Shown: in pieces, positions 12,011-22,269 of the stretch
Numbering within the stretch: position 1 is the first letter of the stretch
Layout of the letters: each line of letters begins with the position of its first letter
Assembly: GCF_949987515.2 (NCBI RefSeq)
Contig: NC_082694.2
Span: 70,430,080 to 70,494,079, forward strand
Source of the DNA: Delphinus delphis
Taxonomy: Eukaryota > Chordata > Mammalia > Artiodactyla > Delphinidae
Direction of reading: 5' to 3'
DNA: 64,000 bases
Notes under the pieces: model-generated
The model's input: only the letters and a program-made list of their open reading frames with translations
What the model was told of the DNA's origin: nothing
The model's database searches: none
Program-made: the position numbers and the translations under genes

Positions 12011-12740
12011 AATGACTAAACTTGAGCCAATTTAGAAAGTTTAGTCAACCCAGAATTTGTTGATCTTTGGGGTATCTGAAAACACCACATAAATAATCAG
12101 CCTTTGGTGAACTAGCAAAGCCTAGGAGATTTGGGATACTGTGTCCTCTGGGTTGCCTTCTTGGGGTAATTCTTGAGGATCTTTTGCGGGGTGTCACTTA
12201 GCCTCTGGCCTCCTGAGCTTCCACAATATGGCAGAATGGACGAGGCCTGTGATCGTAAGCACACAGAAGATACCACAGTGGAATATCCAGTCCAGTCCAA
12301 TCTTCATCATGACCCAGAAGGACAGTTTTGTGGAAACACGGTACTGCATCCGTGATGTAAATCTTAGAAAGTTTCCTTCGTAAAGGTTTTCCATGCAATT
12401 TGTCACAGACTCGCAGAATCCCCGGGATACTATGGAGATGCACAGCCCTGTTCCAGCACTGCCTCTCCTCCTGGTCGTCCCATCCCCAACCGGAGTCTCC
12501 CAATTTGTCTTCTGCGTCACCTTCATACCGCAGTGGATAGGACTGAGAACCGGTGATTCAGCCTCTGGGGGAAAGGATTTCTTCATTGCTCCTCACCGTG
12601 CAAAACAGCAGTTCCTATGTGTTTCTTTCAAATCTGCCTCTTTCGGTCACTACCAGCTACCCTTTACTGCTGGTATTCTAAGATCTGGTGACGGCATATG
12701 TATTCCAGCTATGCACACCTTAGGCATATCATGTCTGAAC
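12011..12740. other. Unassigned segment with overlapping open frames
   Basis: No repeat family or exon is recognised. Long open frames overlap on both strands: 12194-12586 (-), 130 codons, with a hydrophobic stretch WIFHCGIFCVLTITG near its end; 12198-12503 (-); and 12393-12812 (+), 139 codons, which ends inside a SINE. No frame resembles a family I know. It could be a retrocopy, an ancient repeat or chance. Confidence 0.3.
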
Positions 12741-13083
12741 TTTTTTTTTTTTAATTATTTATTTATTTTTGGCTGTGTTGGGTCTTCGTTGCTGCACGCG
12801 GGTTTTCTCTAGTTGTGGCGAGCAGGGGCTACTCTTCGTGGTGGTGCGCAGGCTTCTCATTGCAGTGGCTTCTCTTGTTGTGGAGCACGGGCTCTAGGCG
12901 CATGGGCTTCAGTAGTTGTGACACACGGGCTCAGTAGTTGTGGCTTGTGGGCTCTAGAGCCTGCATCGTGGCACACGGGCTTAGTTGCTCCGTGGCATGT
13001 AGGATCTTCCTGGACCAGAGATCGAACCCGTGTTCCCTGCATTGGCAGGCGGATTCTTAACCACTGTGCCACCAGGGAAGCCC
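12741..13083 (-). mobile_element. Long CHR-type SINE (-)
   Basis: TTGGCTGTGTTGGGTCTTCG through GTGCCACCAGGGAAGCCC; full-length long form, imperfect TSD CTGAACTTTT/CTAAACTCTT. Confidence 0.93.
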
Positions 13084-13302
13084 TAAACTCTTATCTTCCT
13101 CTGAAGGCCAGAGTTTGGTTTTTGCTTGCCATTATGTAAAGGACACGCTTTCAGCTTGTCATTTTAATTACTCTCTATTGGACCCTTTCCAGTCCTGTTA
13201 TGTAATCTGTAAGTGCCAGAACAGAATGACACACATTATGGTGTCAATTTACTGTAATTTGATGTAAGGATGGGATTGTGATATTTTGTTTCTAGTATTC
13301 TT

Positions 13303-13405
13303 TTCTTTTTTTAACATCTTTATTGGAGTATAATTGCTTTACAATGGTGTGTTAGTTTCTGCTGTATCACAAAGTGAATCAGCTATACATATACATATAT
13401 CCCCA
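13303..13405 (-). mobile_element. 103-bp L1 3'-end insertion (-)
   Basis: Only the L1 tail is present (AACATCTTTATTGGAGTATA ... CATATACATATATCCCC). A perfect 15-bp TSD GTTTCTAGTATTCTT sits at 13288-13302 and 13406-13420. Confidence 0.92.
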
Positions 13406-13799
13406 GTTTCTAGTATTCTTATCTGCATGATATTGGGGGTTTTGGTGGGGGATGGGGGCAAGACAGTAAACTCATGACTTCAAGGAATAGTTTCAGGTTC
13501 ATGAAATTATTTTCTTTGAATTGATACTACCTTCCTGTTGCCTATGCTGACACTCAGCTGGCAGGTGTCGCCCTCCTACACAGTTCTGTACATCCTTCTG
13601 CAGATTGATTCCTGCTATTGTCAGCTCACTACCTGGCTAAACTTGGTGTTACAAACGACCTTGGAGATTCCACCGCGTGCCTCTTCCCCGAATCATCTAT
13701 CATCATGGAAATTAAGACTTGGATTTTCAGACTACAGAATGAAAATGGGACAGGTTCTAGCATTGATTTTTAAAAATATGTTTTCCTGTTTTCAAAAAA

Positions 13800-14290
13800 G
13801 TACATATTCATTTAAGACATTTTGAAAATATAAACAAAGAAAATGAAAATCACTCCTAATCCTACCACCCAGAGATCATCTCTGCTAATATTTTGGTTTA
13901 TAGTCTTCCATTCTTTTATTTAGGGAGTACAACACACACAGAGACACAACCTCTTTCCCTTTATCTTTTTAAAATATGGTATTTGAGACACGCAAAAATA
14001 TATGTTACATTATACACACACACCAAGAAAAAAAACATCACAAATAATTGGCAATAATGTCAATTACCTAAGTGCTCTCTCAGCCTACCATTTCCTCCCC
14101 CAGGATAACTATTTTCTCAAAGTTTGCGTTTATTACTCCCTTGCTTTATAAAAGTAATTTTACAAATTGTTTGGCCTTACTTGATTTTAAGATTTATAAA
14201 AATGGTATCATATTTTTTTAAAATTTATGTTATTGAAGTATAATTGATTTCCAATGTTCTGTTAAAAAATGGTATCATATTATAATGTCT
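13800..14290 (-). mobile_element. Old L1-like fragment (-)
   Basis: CTAATCCTACCACCCAGAGAT and TTTGGTTTATAGTCTTCCATTC are typical of old LINE-derived DNA; it appears to continue beyond the SINE into 14503-14880. Family uncertain. Confidence 0.4.
14215..14264 (-). mobile_element. 50-bp L1 3'-end insertion (-)
   Basis: The smallest L1 insertion in the window: only TTATTGAAGTATAATTGATT and flanks of the L1 tail. It is bracketed by a perfect 17-bp duplication AAAAATGGTATCATATT (14198-14214 and 14265-14281). Confidence 0.88.
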
Positions 14291-14295
14291 CTTGC

Positions 14296-14502
14296 TTTTT
14301 TTCTTTTTTTGCTGTACGCGAGCCTCTCACTGTTGTGGCCTCTCCCGTTGCTGAGCACAGGCTCCGGACGCGCAGGCTCAGCAGCCATGGCTCACGGGCT
14401 CAGCCACTCCGCGGCATGTGGGATCTTCCCGGACCGGGGCACGAACCCGCGTCTCCCGCATCGGCAGGCAGACTCTCAGCCACTGCGCCACCAGGGAAGC
14501 CC
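14296..14502 (-). mobile_element. Short CHR-type SINE (-)
   Basis: GCTGTACGCGAGCCTCTCAC to GCCACCAGGGAAGCCC; T tail interrupted by one C. Confidence 0.93.
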
Positions 14503-15161
14503 CTGTACATGCCTTTTGATGCACATGTTGAGAGTGCCTATGAGGTGAAATTGTTTGATATAAAGTATGCAAAATTTCACCTTTATAAGGCATTGCCAAA
14601 ATGGTTGCACCAATTTACATTCCCAGAATTGGTGCATAAGAGTTCCCAACTGATCAACCTCCTGACTGACATTTGAAATTGTCAGACATTAAAACTTTTG
14701 TCTTTCTCATAGGTGTGTAACACTGAGTATTAATTTGCATTTTCCTGAATACTAATGAAGTTGAAGATCTTTTCATATGTTAACTTGCCATATATGTTTG
14801 CTTTTCTATAAAATGTCTGCTTATATACTTTTGTCCTTTTTTCTACTGGGTTGTTTGTCTCTCACACATAATTTTAAGCAAAATTGGAATCATACTACAC
14901 ATACCATTTTACACTTTTCCAAGACATGAAACATTCTTTTACATTGTGATTTTAATGGCTGTGGCATATTCTTTCTCATGGACATCTCATAATTAATCAA
15001 AGCCCTGTATCTTTTTTTCCCCCAATTTTTGTTTTTAGAATTAACTCTGGTAAGATATCCTAATGCATAAATGTAATTACACATCACTGAATGTTTTCAT
15101 AACATAAGTTGCAAGAATTTGGATTTCTGGGTCAAAGGATGTCAATATTTTAAAAGATTTT

Positions 15162-15377
15162 TTTTTTTCGGTACGCGGGCCTCACTGCTGTGGCCTCTCC
15201 GGTTGCAGAGCACAGGCTCCGGACGCACAGGCTCAGCGGCCATGGCTCACGGGGCCGGCCGCTCCGCGGCATGTGGGATCCTCCCAGACCACGTGGGATC
15301 CTCCCAGACCGGGGCACGAACCCGTGTCCCCTGCATCGACAGGCGGACTCTCAACCACTGTGCCACCAGGGAAGCCC
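15162..15377 (-). mobile_element. Short CHR-type SINE (-) with internal duplication
   Basis: CGGTACGCGGGCCTCACTGC to CCACCAGGGAAGCCC. TSD TTAAAAGATTTT on both sides. The unit GTGGGATCCTCCCAGACC is duplicated in tandem around 15271-15310. Confidence 0.95.
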
Positions 15378-15790
15378 TTAAAAGATTTTGATATGTATTT
15401 CCAAATCACCTTCCAGAAAGGTAAAATTTACATTTCTTCAAAAAAGTCTTTAACACTGGATATTAAATTTCAAATATTTTGCTAATTTAATTTGTAAATA
15501 TTAGCAATAAAGGTAATCAATATTATCAATTAATATTAACATTAATATTAATAATTGATATTAAAATATATTTACTATCCCTTGTGTTTTTTTCTTTTCC
15601 TGGTATTGATTCTTTTTTCCCCAGTTTATTGTTTGCATTAGACTAAAGTTATATCTAAGTACTATGTTCGAAATTCTTTGGTTTACTTCTTTCTCCCACT
15701 TCTTTTGTGGTATGTCATCCACTTGACATACAATTGGGTTCATTTGTTTCTATTTGCATTTAGTTACAGATTTTAATTTTTCCCTATGCT

Positions 15791-15893
15791 GCTGCAGGGT
15801 ATGTGGGATCTTAGTTCCCCAATCAGGGATAGAACCCACACCCCCTGCACTGGAAGCACGGAGTCTTAACCACTGGAACGCCAGGGAAGTCCC
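15791..15893 (-). mobile_element. Short tRNA-type CHR SINE (-)
   Basis: GTATGTGGGATCTTAGTTCC to ACGCCAGGGAAGTCC; TSD CCCTATGCT at 15782-15790 and 15895-15903. The A tail is lost. Confidence 0.88.
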
Positions 15894-15899
15894 TCCCTA

Positions 15900-17000
15900 T
15901 GCTTGTCGATTTAATTTTATTATTTGAATGTATGTAACATTAGCATGCTTCCAAATGCCAAAACTACACAAAAAGATACACTCAGAATTGTTCCTCCCTC
16001 CCCTATCCTTTCCAACCCCTTCCCTTACCCAGTTCCTTACAGGCAAGCAATATCATTGTTTTCTGGTTTACTGTTCTTGTGATTGTTTTTACTAAAATAA
16101 GCAAATCCATTACATTTTCTTATTTCTTGTCTTTATTACACAAAAGGTAACATACACTACATTCGCTTTTGTACTTTGCTTTTATAACTTAATGATTTAC
16201 CCTGGCAATTACTTCATATCAGTTCATAAAGATATCCTTCATTGCTTCCCAGTTGATTCTGTGCAATTGTGCTTCCCGATTGATTGTACTCCACCAGTCT
16301 TCTGTGTTTGGGCATTTAGGTAGTTTCCAATGTTCTGCAAATACAATTAATGGTACAATGAAGAAGCTTACATATGTAAGGGTACCTATTATTTTTGGAG
16401 ATATCATCTTTAGAGTAAATTCCCAGAAGTGGGAATGCTAGGTTGAAAGGTAAATGTACAAATGTTTCAGTAGATATTGCCAAATACCTCTTGATAGGGG
16501 TTGTACTATTTTTCCTTCCCTCTAGTAATACGTCTCCCTGTAACCTCACCAGCAGAGTGAGGCTGTGTAGGTCTGTCTAGTTGTCCCAACACCATTTTTT
16601 AGAAAGTCCTTCTTTGCCGCAGCCATTTGACTACTTACCATATACTGGATTTTTATACGTAGTTGGATTGATTTCTGTACCTTTCATTCGGTTACACTGG
16701 TCCGCCTCGTCATGTGTCAGAACCACACTGTTTTCACTCTGCAGTATGTTTTAGTATTTGCTGGGACTAGTCACCTCTCATAACTCTTAATTTTCAGTGT
16801 GTTACTAGCTATTCTTGAGTGTTTAGTTTTCCATATGAACTCTGGTATCAATTTGTCTAGCTACATAAAAACTTGTTTATATTTTTTGCAGGAGCATATT
16901 AAATTTATAAGTTAACATAAGGGGAACTGTCATCTTGACTATGTTGAGATATTTTAACCAAAACCATGGAATGTCTTGTTCAAGTATACTTTTGTGTCTT
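15900..17000 (-). mobile_element. Old L1 ORF2-region remnants (-)
   Basis: Several antisense ORF2-type blocks: TTTGGGCATTTAGGTAGTTTC, AATTCCCAGAAGTGGGAATGC, TGTGTCAGAACCACACTG, GTATCAATTTGTCTAGCTAC. Heavily diverged. Confidence 0.6.
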
Positions 17001-17034
17001 TCAAGATTCTTTTATAGCTCTCTTTTTTCAAAGA

Positions 17035-17935
17035 ACCAGATTTATTGAGACAGAATTCACTTTCAATCCATCTATTTAAAGTGTACAGTTCAGTGGGTTT
17101 TAGTATGTTCACGGAGTTGTGTAACTGTCACCACAATCAACTTTAGAACATTTTCATCACTTCAGAAAGTAACCCCAGGGACTGCCCTGGCGATCCAGTG
17201 GTTAAGACTCCGTGCTTCCAATGCAGGGCATGCGGGTTCGATCCCTGGTCAGGGAACCACATGCTGTGCATCGCGGCCACAATCAATCAATCGATACACT
17301 TAAAAAAAAAGTAACCCTATACACAGTATCAGTCCTCTCCCAATCCCTCAACCCCTCCAGCCTCTGGCAACCACTAATCTACTGTCTGTCTCTACGGTCT
17401 TGCCTATTCTGGACATTTCACATATATAGAATTGTGTAATATGTGGTCTTCTGTCACTGGCTTCTTTCACTGGGCATAATGTTTTCAAGGTTCATCCATG
17501 TTATAGCATGTACTCCATTCTTTTTTTTGGCTGAGTAATATGCCACTGTATGAATGGATTTACCATATTTTGTTCATCCATATATCAGTTGATGGATTTG
17601 GGGGTTGCTTTCGCTTTTTGGCTGTTAGGAGGAGTAAGACCCGATGTACATGTGTGTATAGGTTTTTGTAAGGGCATATCTATTCAAGTCTCTTGGGTAT
17701 ATACCTAGAAGTAGAAGTGCTGGGTCATATGATAACTTTATGTTTAACATTTTGAGGAAATGCCAAGCTGTTTTCCAGGGCAATTGCACCGTTAACATTC
17801 CTATCAGCAATGCATCAAAGTTCCAGTTTCTCCACATCCTTACCAAAACTTGTTATTGTCTGATTTTGATTACAGCCATCTTAGTGGAGGTGAAGTAGTA
17901 TCTCATTGTGTCTTTTTCTTCTTTTTTTTTATAGA
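17035..17935 (-). mobile_element. Old L1 3' part (-), interrupted by a SINE
   Basis: AAGTGTACAGTTCAGTGGG, CCTCTGGCAACCACTAATC, GGCTGAGTAATATGCCACTG and TGGGTATATACCTAGAAGTAG are standard antisense L1M blocks. The SINE at 17176 splits it. Confidence 0.85.
17176..17310 (+). mobile_element. Short tRNA-type CHR SINE (+) inside L1
   Basis: GGGACTGCCCTGGCGATCCA head, GGTTCGATCCCTGG B box, A tail; TSD AGTAACCC on both sides. Confidence 0.9.
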
Positions 17936-17956
17936 TATGCTTTGTTGCTTATCTAT

Positions 17957-18295
17957 TTTTAAAAATTATTTATTTATTTATGGCTGCATTGGGTCTTCGT
18001 TGCCGCACGTTGCGGCGAGCGGGGTGGGGGGGTTACTCTTCGTTGCGGTGCGCGGGCTTCTCATTGCGGTGGCTTCTCTTACTGCGGAGCACGGGTTCTA
18101 GGCGCACAGGCTTCAGTAGTTGCAGCACGCAGGCTCAGTAGTTGTGGCTCACAGGCTCTAGAGCGCAGGCTCAGTAGCTGTGGCTCACGGGCTTAGTTGC
18201 TCCGCGGCATGTGGGATCTTCCCGGACCGGGGCACGAAACCGTGTTCTCTGCATCGGCAAGCAGACTCCCAACCACTGCGCCACCAGGGAAGCCC
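17957..18295 (-). mobile_element. Long CHR-type SINE (-)
   Basis: TATGGCTGCATTGGGTCTTCG to GCCACCAGGGAAGCCC. Confidence 0.92.
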
Positions 18296-18990
18296 ATTTC
18301 CGATAGCTTTTGGTGCTTGAAAAACAGCATGGATGGATGGATATAAAATCCTTAGCGTGTATTCTCTTTCCTTGAGTTTTTAGAAAATGCTGAAAATGCT
18401 GCATCACTATAGCCTTGCTTTGCTCTTAAGAAGTCTGATGCCAAATATTTTGGTTACCAGACTCCATAACAGACTAGCCTAAAAGGAACGGCACAAAGAA
18501 CCATTTTGATTGTAATTTCACAACATTTGGGGCCAGGAATTTGGGTACGATTTGGCTGGGTGATTCTTCTGTTCTACGTGGCTTCAACTGGAACCACTCT
18601 GTGGTATTCAGCTGATGGCTGGACTGATACAGAGAATTCATGATGACTTCTCTCATATCAGCTAGGATCAGGTAGACCCCTCTCCCTCTCCACGTAGTCT
18701 CAGAACCTCTCCACAGGGAGTTAGATATTTTACAGAGTGGCTCGGGGCTTCAAGGGCAAGTGTTCCCAAAGACCCAGGTGGACTCTTCAAGACTTCTTAT
18801 GACCAAGCCTGGAAGTCTCATAACATCACATATTCTATCGGTCAAGCAGTTTGCTTAGGCCAGCCTGGATCAAAAGAAGTGATACAGAAAATACAGTCAT
18901 CTTTAATGTACTGTAGCCTAATTTTCTTACACTTTTAAATAACTTGAACTTTTTATATGGAAGCCTTGAAGATTATCATTGTTATTTTTT
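18296..18990. other. Intergenic, nothing recognised
   Basis: Unique-looking sequence between SINEs; no exon-like open frame flanked by splice sites was found. Confidence 0.5.
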
Positions 18991-19029
18991 GGCTAATAGT
19001 TTTAATTTAATTTAATTTAATTTATTTAT

Positions 19030-19236
19030 TTTATTTTTGTTTTGCGGTACGCGGGCCTCTCACTGCTGTGGCCTCTCCCGTTGCGGAGCACAGGCTCCGG
19101 ACGCACAGGCTCAGTGGCCACAGCTCACGGTCCCAGCCGCTCCGCGGCATGTGGGATCCTCCCGGACCGGGGCACGAACCCGCGTCCCCTGCATCGGCAG
19201 GCGGACTCTCAACCACTGCGCCACCAGGGAAGCCCC
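19030..19236 (-). mobile_element. Short CHR-type SINE (-), innermost of a three-SINE stack
   Basis: GCGGTACGCGGGCCTCTCAC to GCCACCAGGGAAGCCC, next to a (TTTAA)n tail. Confidence 0.92.
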
Positions 19237-19592
19237 TTTATTTTATTTTTAAAAATTTATTTATTTATTTTTGGCTGCTCTGGGTCTTCGTTGCTGTGCG
19301 CAGGCTTTCTCTAGTTGCGGCGAGGGGGGCTACTCTTCGTTGCAGTGCGGGGCCTTCTCATTGCGGTGGCTTCTCTTGTTGTGGAGCACGGGCTCTAGGT
19401 GCGCGGGCTTCAGTAGTTGCGGCCGTGGGCTCAGTAGTTGTAGCTCGCAGGCTCTTGAGCATAGGCTCAGTAGTTGTGGCACACGGGCTTAGTTGCTCCG
19501 CGGCATGTGGGATCTTCCCAGACCAGGGCTCGAACCCGTGTCCCCTGCATTGGCAGGGGGATTCTTAACCACTGTGCCACCAGCGAAGTCCT
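19237..19592 (-). mobile_element. Long CHR-type SINE (-), middle of the stack
   Basis: TTTGGCTGCTCTGGGTCTTCG to CCACCAGCGAAGTCC; directly abuts the SINEs on both sides. Confidence 0.92.
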
Positions 19593-19727
19593 ATTTTTTT
19601 TATTTTTAAAAATTTTGGCCATACCACATGGCATGTGGGATCTTAGTTCCCTGATCAGGGATTGAACCTGCGCCCCCTGCATTGGAAGCACGGAGTCTTA
19701 ACCACTGGACTGCCGGGGAAGACCCTA
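19593..19727 (-). mobile_element. Short tRNA-type SINE (-), outermost of the stack
   Basis: TTGGCCATACCACATGGCATG to GGACTGCCGGGGAAGACCC. The duplication CTAATAG.TTTAA appears at 18993 and 19729, bracketing all three elements. Confidence 0.85.
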
Positions 19728-19999
19728 TCTAATAGCTTTAAGAGACTATCTCTCAAAATTGATCATTCTGTGGTCATTTCCCCAAGTACATGTGAGTCCT
19801 TTCATTTTGTAGGTTTATATTTTCTTCTTTCAAGAAAGTTTCTTAGATTATAGTTTCATCATATGTGGAACTTTGGCTACATATATGTTGGACCTTCTTT
19901 GCTTGTATTCAAATGACAGTCCAAAGAGAGAGAGAAACAAGCACAAAGGTATGGAGGCAAGGGAAAGTAGGAACATTTCAGGAGTTTGGATGGGGGATG

Positions 20000-20960
20000 T
20001 GTAGGAAGAGACAAGAGATGGAGTGGACAAGGGCTAGATAGATGGAAGGTCTTGTGTGCCAGCAGTGACACCACAAGCGGCAAATTAAAAAAAAACAATT
20101 CTGACATGCAGTGTGGAATATGGATCAGAAGGAACAAGACTACAGGAGGGAGACAAGATAAAAGGGTATTGCATTAGCCTAGGTAAGAGGAGCTAAGAGG
20201 GACAGAGTGTAGGCTTATGTTTGAGGAGGATCAATGGGATTGTTGGGTGTGGCGGGGGTGGGCGTGGGTAAACGATGAAGGATGACTCCCAGGTCCTGGG
20301 CAACCAAGGGTCCAACAGTTTTAGACAAGTAGAACTTGAGGGGTCTCTAGGACATCCAGGTGGAGAAGTCTAGTAGGCTTGTGTGTACATGGAACTCAGA
20401 TGAGTGGTCTGAGCTAGATAATGTACTTGGGAGTTGCCGATATATGTGGCAGATGAAGACAGGGTGGATGCAACGGCTCAGGGAGAATGTACGGGGTGCG
20501 ATGAAAGCTGAGAACAGAACCTTGTAGACGGAGGAGTGGTCAGAGGGGTTAGGAGAGGAGTCCCGTTGTGAAGGCCAAGGGGGTGTCAAAAAGAGTAGAG
20601 AGCTCTGTGTCGTCAAATGCCACCAAGAGCTCTAGTAATAGAGGACTCAGAAACGGCCTGGGGCATTTAGGATGAAGCCAGCGCTTACTGACTGAGAGCA
20701 GTGCAGCGATGTGGGGGGACAGAAGCTACACAGCTATGGGTCGGGGAGTGAGAGGGGGCTGAGTTGGCAGAGATGAGTGTAAACTATTTTAAGACTTTTG
20801 TCTTAAAAGACAGGGAGGGAATAGTAACTGGAGCATGATCTAGAATGACAGAGGTTTCCTCCTTTTCCTTTAGGACAGGAAAAGCTTGAACATGAATAGA
20901 TGGTGAAGGAAAAGGACAAGTAGGCAAAAGAAGTTGGTAACTTTGGGAGAGAGAGTGATG
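20000..20960. repeat. Ancient interspersed repeat, G/A-rich, family unassigned
   Basis: GGATGACTCCCAGGTCCTGGG, GACATCCAGGTGGAGAAGTC and GAGCTCTAGTAATAGAGGA resemble an old, common mammalian repeat whose family I cannot name. No coding frame is credible. Confidence 0.4.
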
Positions 20961-21839
20961 ACTGCAATATGTTTGAAAGAAGTTTTCTGAGGATGTGTGA
21001 GGTGATGAAAAACAGAACCGAGATGGAGAGATGCTAACATGAATATATTTAAAGTGGTTAATTCCCAGAATGGCTAGTCCACATATTGAAATTACTTTGG
21101 TTTCAGTCAGTAGAGCAAACAGAACGAACCATATTTACATATTGTTTTACATCATTTACACCTCTTTTCTCCAGAGGGCAGGATCAGTGTTTTACCCTTT
21201 CAATGCCTCCCACACAGTTGGTGCTCAATGAGTAGTAAGTGAATAAACAACGTGTCTTTTACGTGTGTTCTGAGTATCTTAACATATTCAAAACATAGTT
21301 AAGACCCTGCATACAAGTGAAAAAGTCTTCTAAGCATGCAAAATAGTCGCAAAATTCATAAGTGATAGGTGATGCCAGTGTTTTGGAGTAACCTGTTTAC
21401 TCTCACTTAACAAAGTTGGTTACCAGCATTTCCTTCACCACAGGGGCTTAAAAATAGGAAGATAAGAGGAGGAGGAAGAGGATGTCCTAAAGACAGGCAG
21501 GCAGACAGACAGCAGCAGAAGGTGGTACGATCTGCCTTGCCATAAGGTGCCAAAAAGCAGTGAAAAACCAGACTCAAAGCACAGGGGCCTGGGCTCTCTT
21601 AGCTTAGAGATTTACATCCTTCACTAACGTATCAAAAGTCCTTAAAGGACACTGCTGTCGTGAGCCTTAAATAAAGTTGAGAAAATGATCCTTTGAGCCG
21701 TTAAAAAAAAGCTTTGCTGTTCCTCATTTGGCATCATCTCCTGTTTCACATAGTTTGGAAAGGATTCTAGCAAAACGGATATTAAAACAAACAAGCTGAT
21801 GCTGAGATGGTAAACCTTGGTCACTCTCTGTTCCTTTGC

Positions 21840-22185
21840 CCAAGCTGTTTACCTAGCTTTTGATGCCCTCCCTTTTTTTCTCCTAGGATTTCTCTCTTTT
21901 TCTTCCTTGCAGGCTGAATACAAATGCCACCTCTTCCAGGAATCCCTCTGCATTCTCCAAGCGGAAGTAATCTCTTCCTCCTCTGCCCTCCCACAGCATC
22001 TCACCGTGGCTTGGCTTTGCACGGATCACCAGACCTGCTTGTTTACACGGCCGCTTTTCCACTAAGCTACGCGCTCCTGGAGACCAGGGACCTTGACGGT
22101 GTACCCACACAGCACCTGGTACAGTGCTACAGCGCTAGGCACGGAGTCGGTGCTCAGTTAACGGTTGCTGAGCTGAATTAACACG
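21840..22185 (+). repeat. L2 3'-end-like remnant
   Basis: GAATACAAATGCCACCTCTTCC, then CTACGCGCTCCTGGAGACCA and TACAGCGCTAGGCACGGAG ... GTGCTCAGTTAACGG: L2 LINE 3' end pattern just upstream of the CpG island. Confidence 0.6.
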
Positions 22186-22269
22186 GAAAGATCACTCAGG
22201 GCAGGGTCTCGCGCTCGAGGTGCGGATGAATGATTCATGGGGGTGGTTCTTTGCATTCTTTACCTTGTA

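Noticed and set aside
1..22200. 3' end of an upstream gene such as ASXL2
   Set aside because: No exon, polyadenylation site with supporting frame, or ASXL-like protein sequence was found in the 22 kb upstream of the CpG island.
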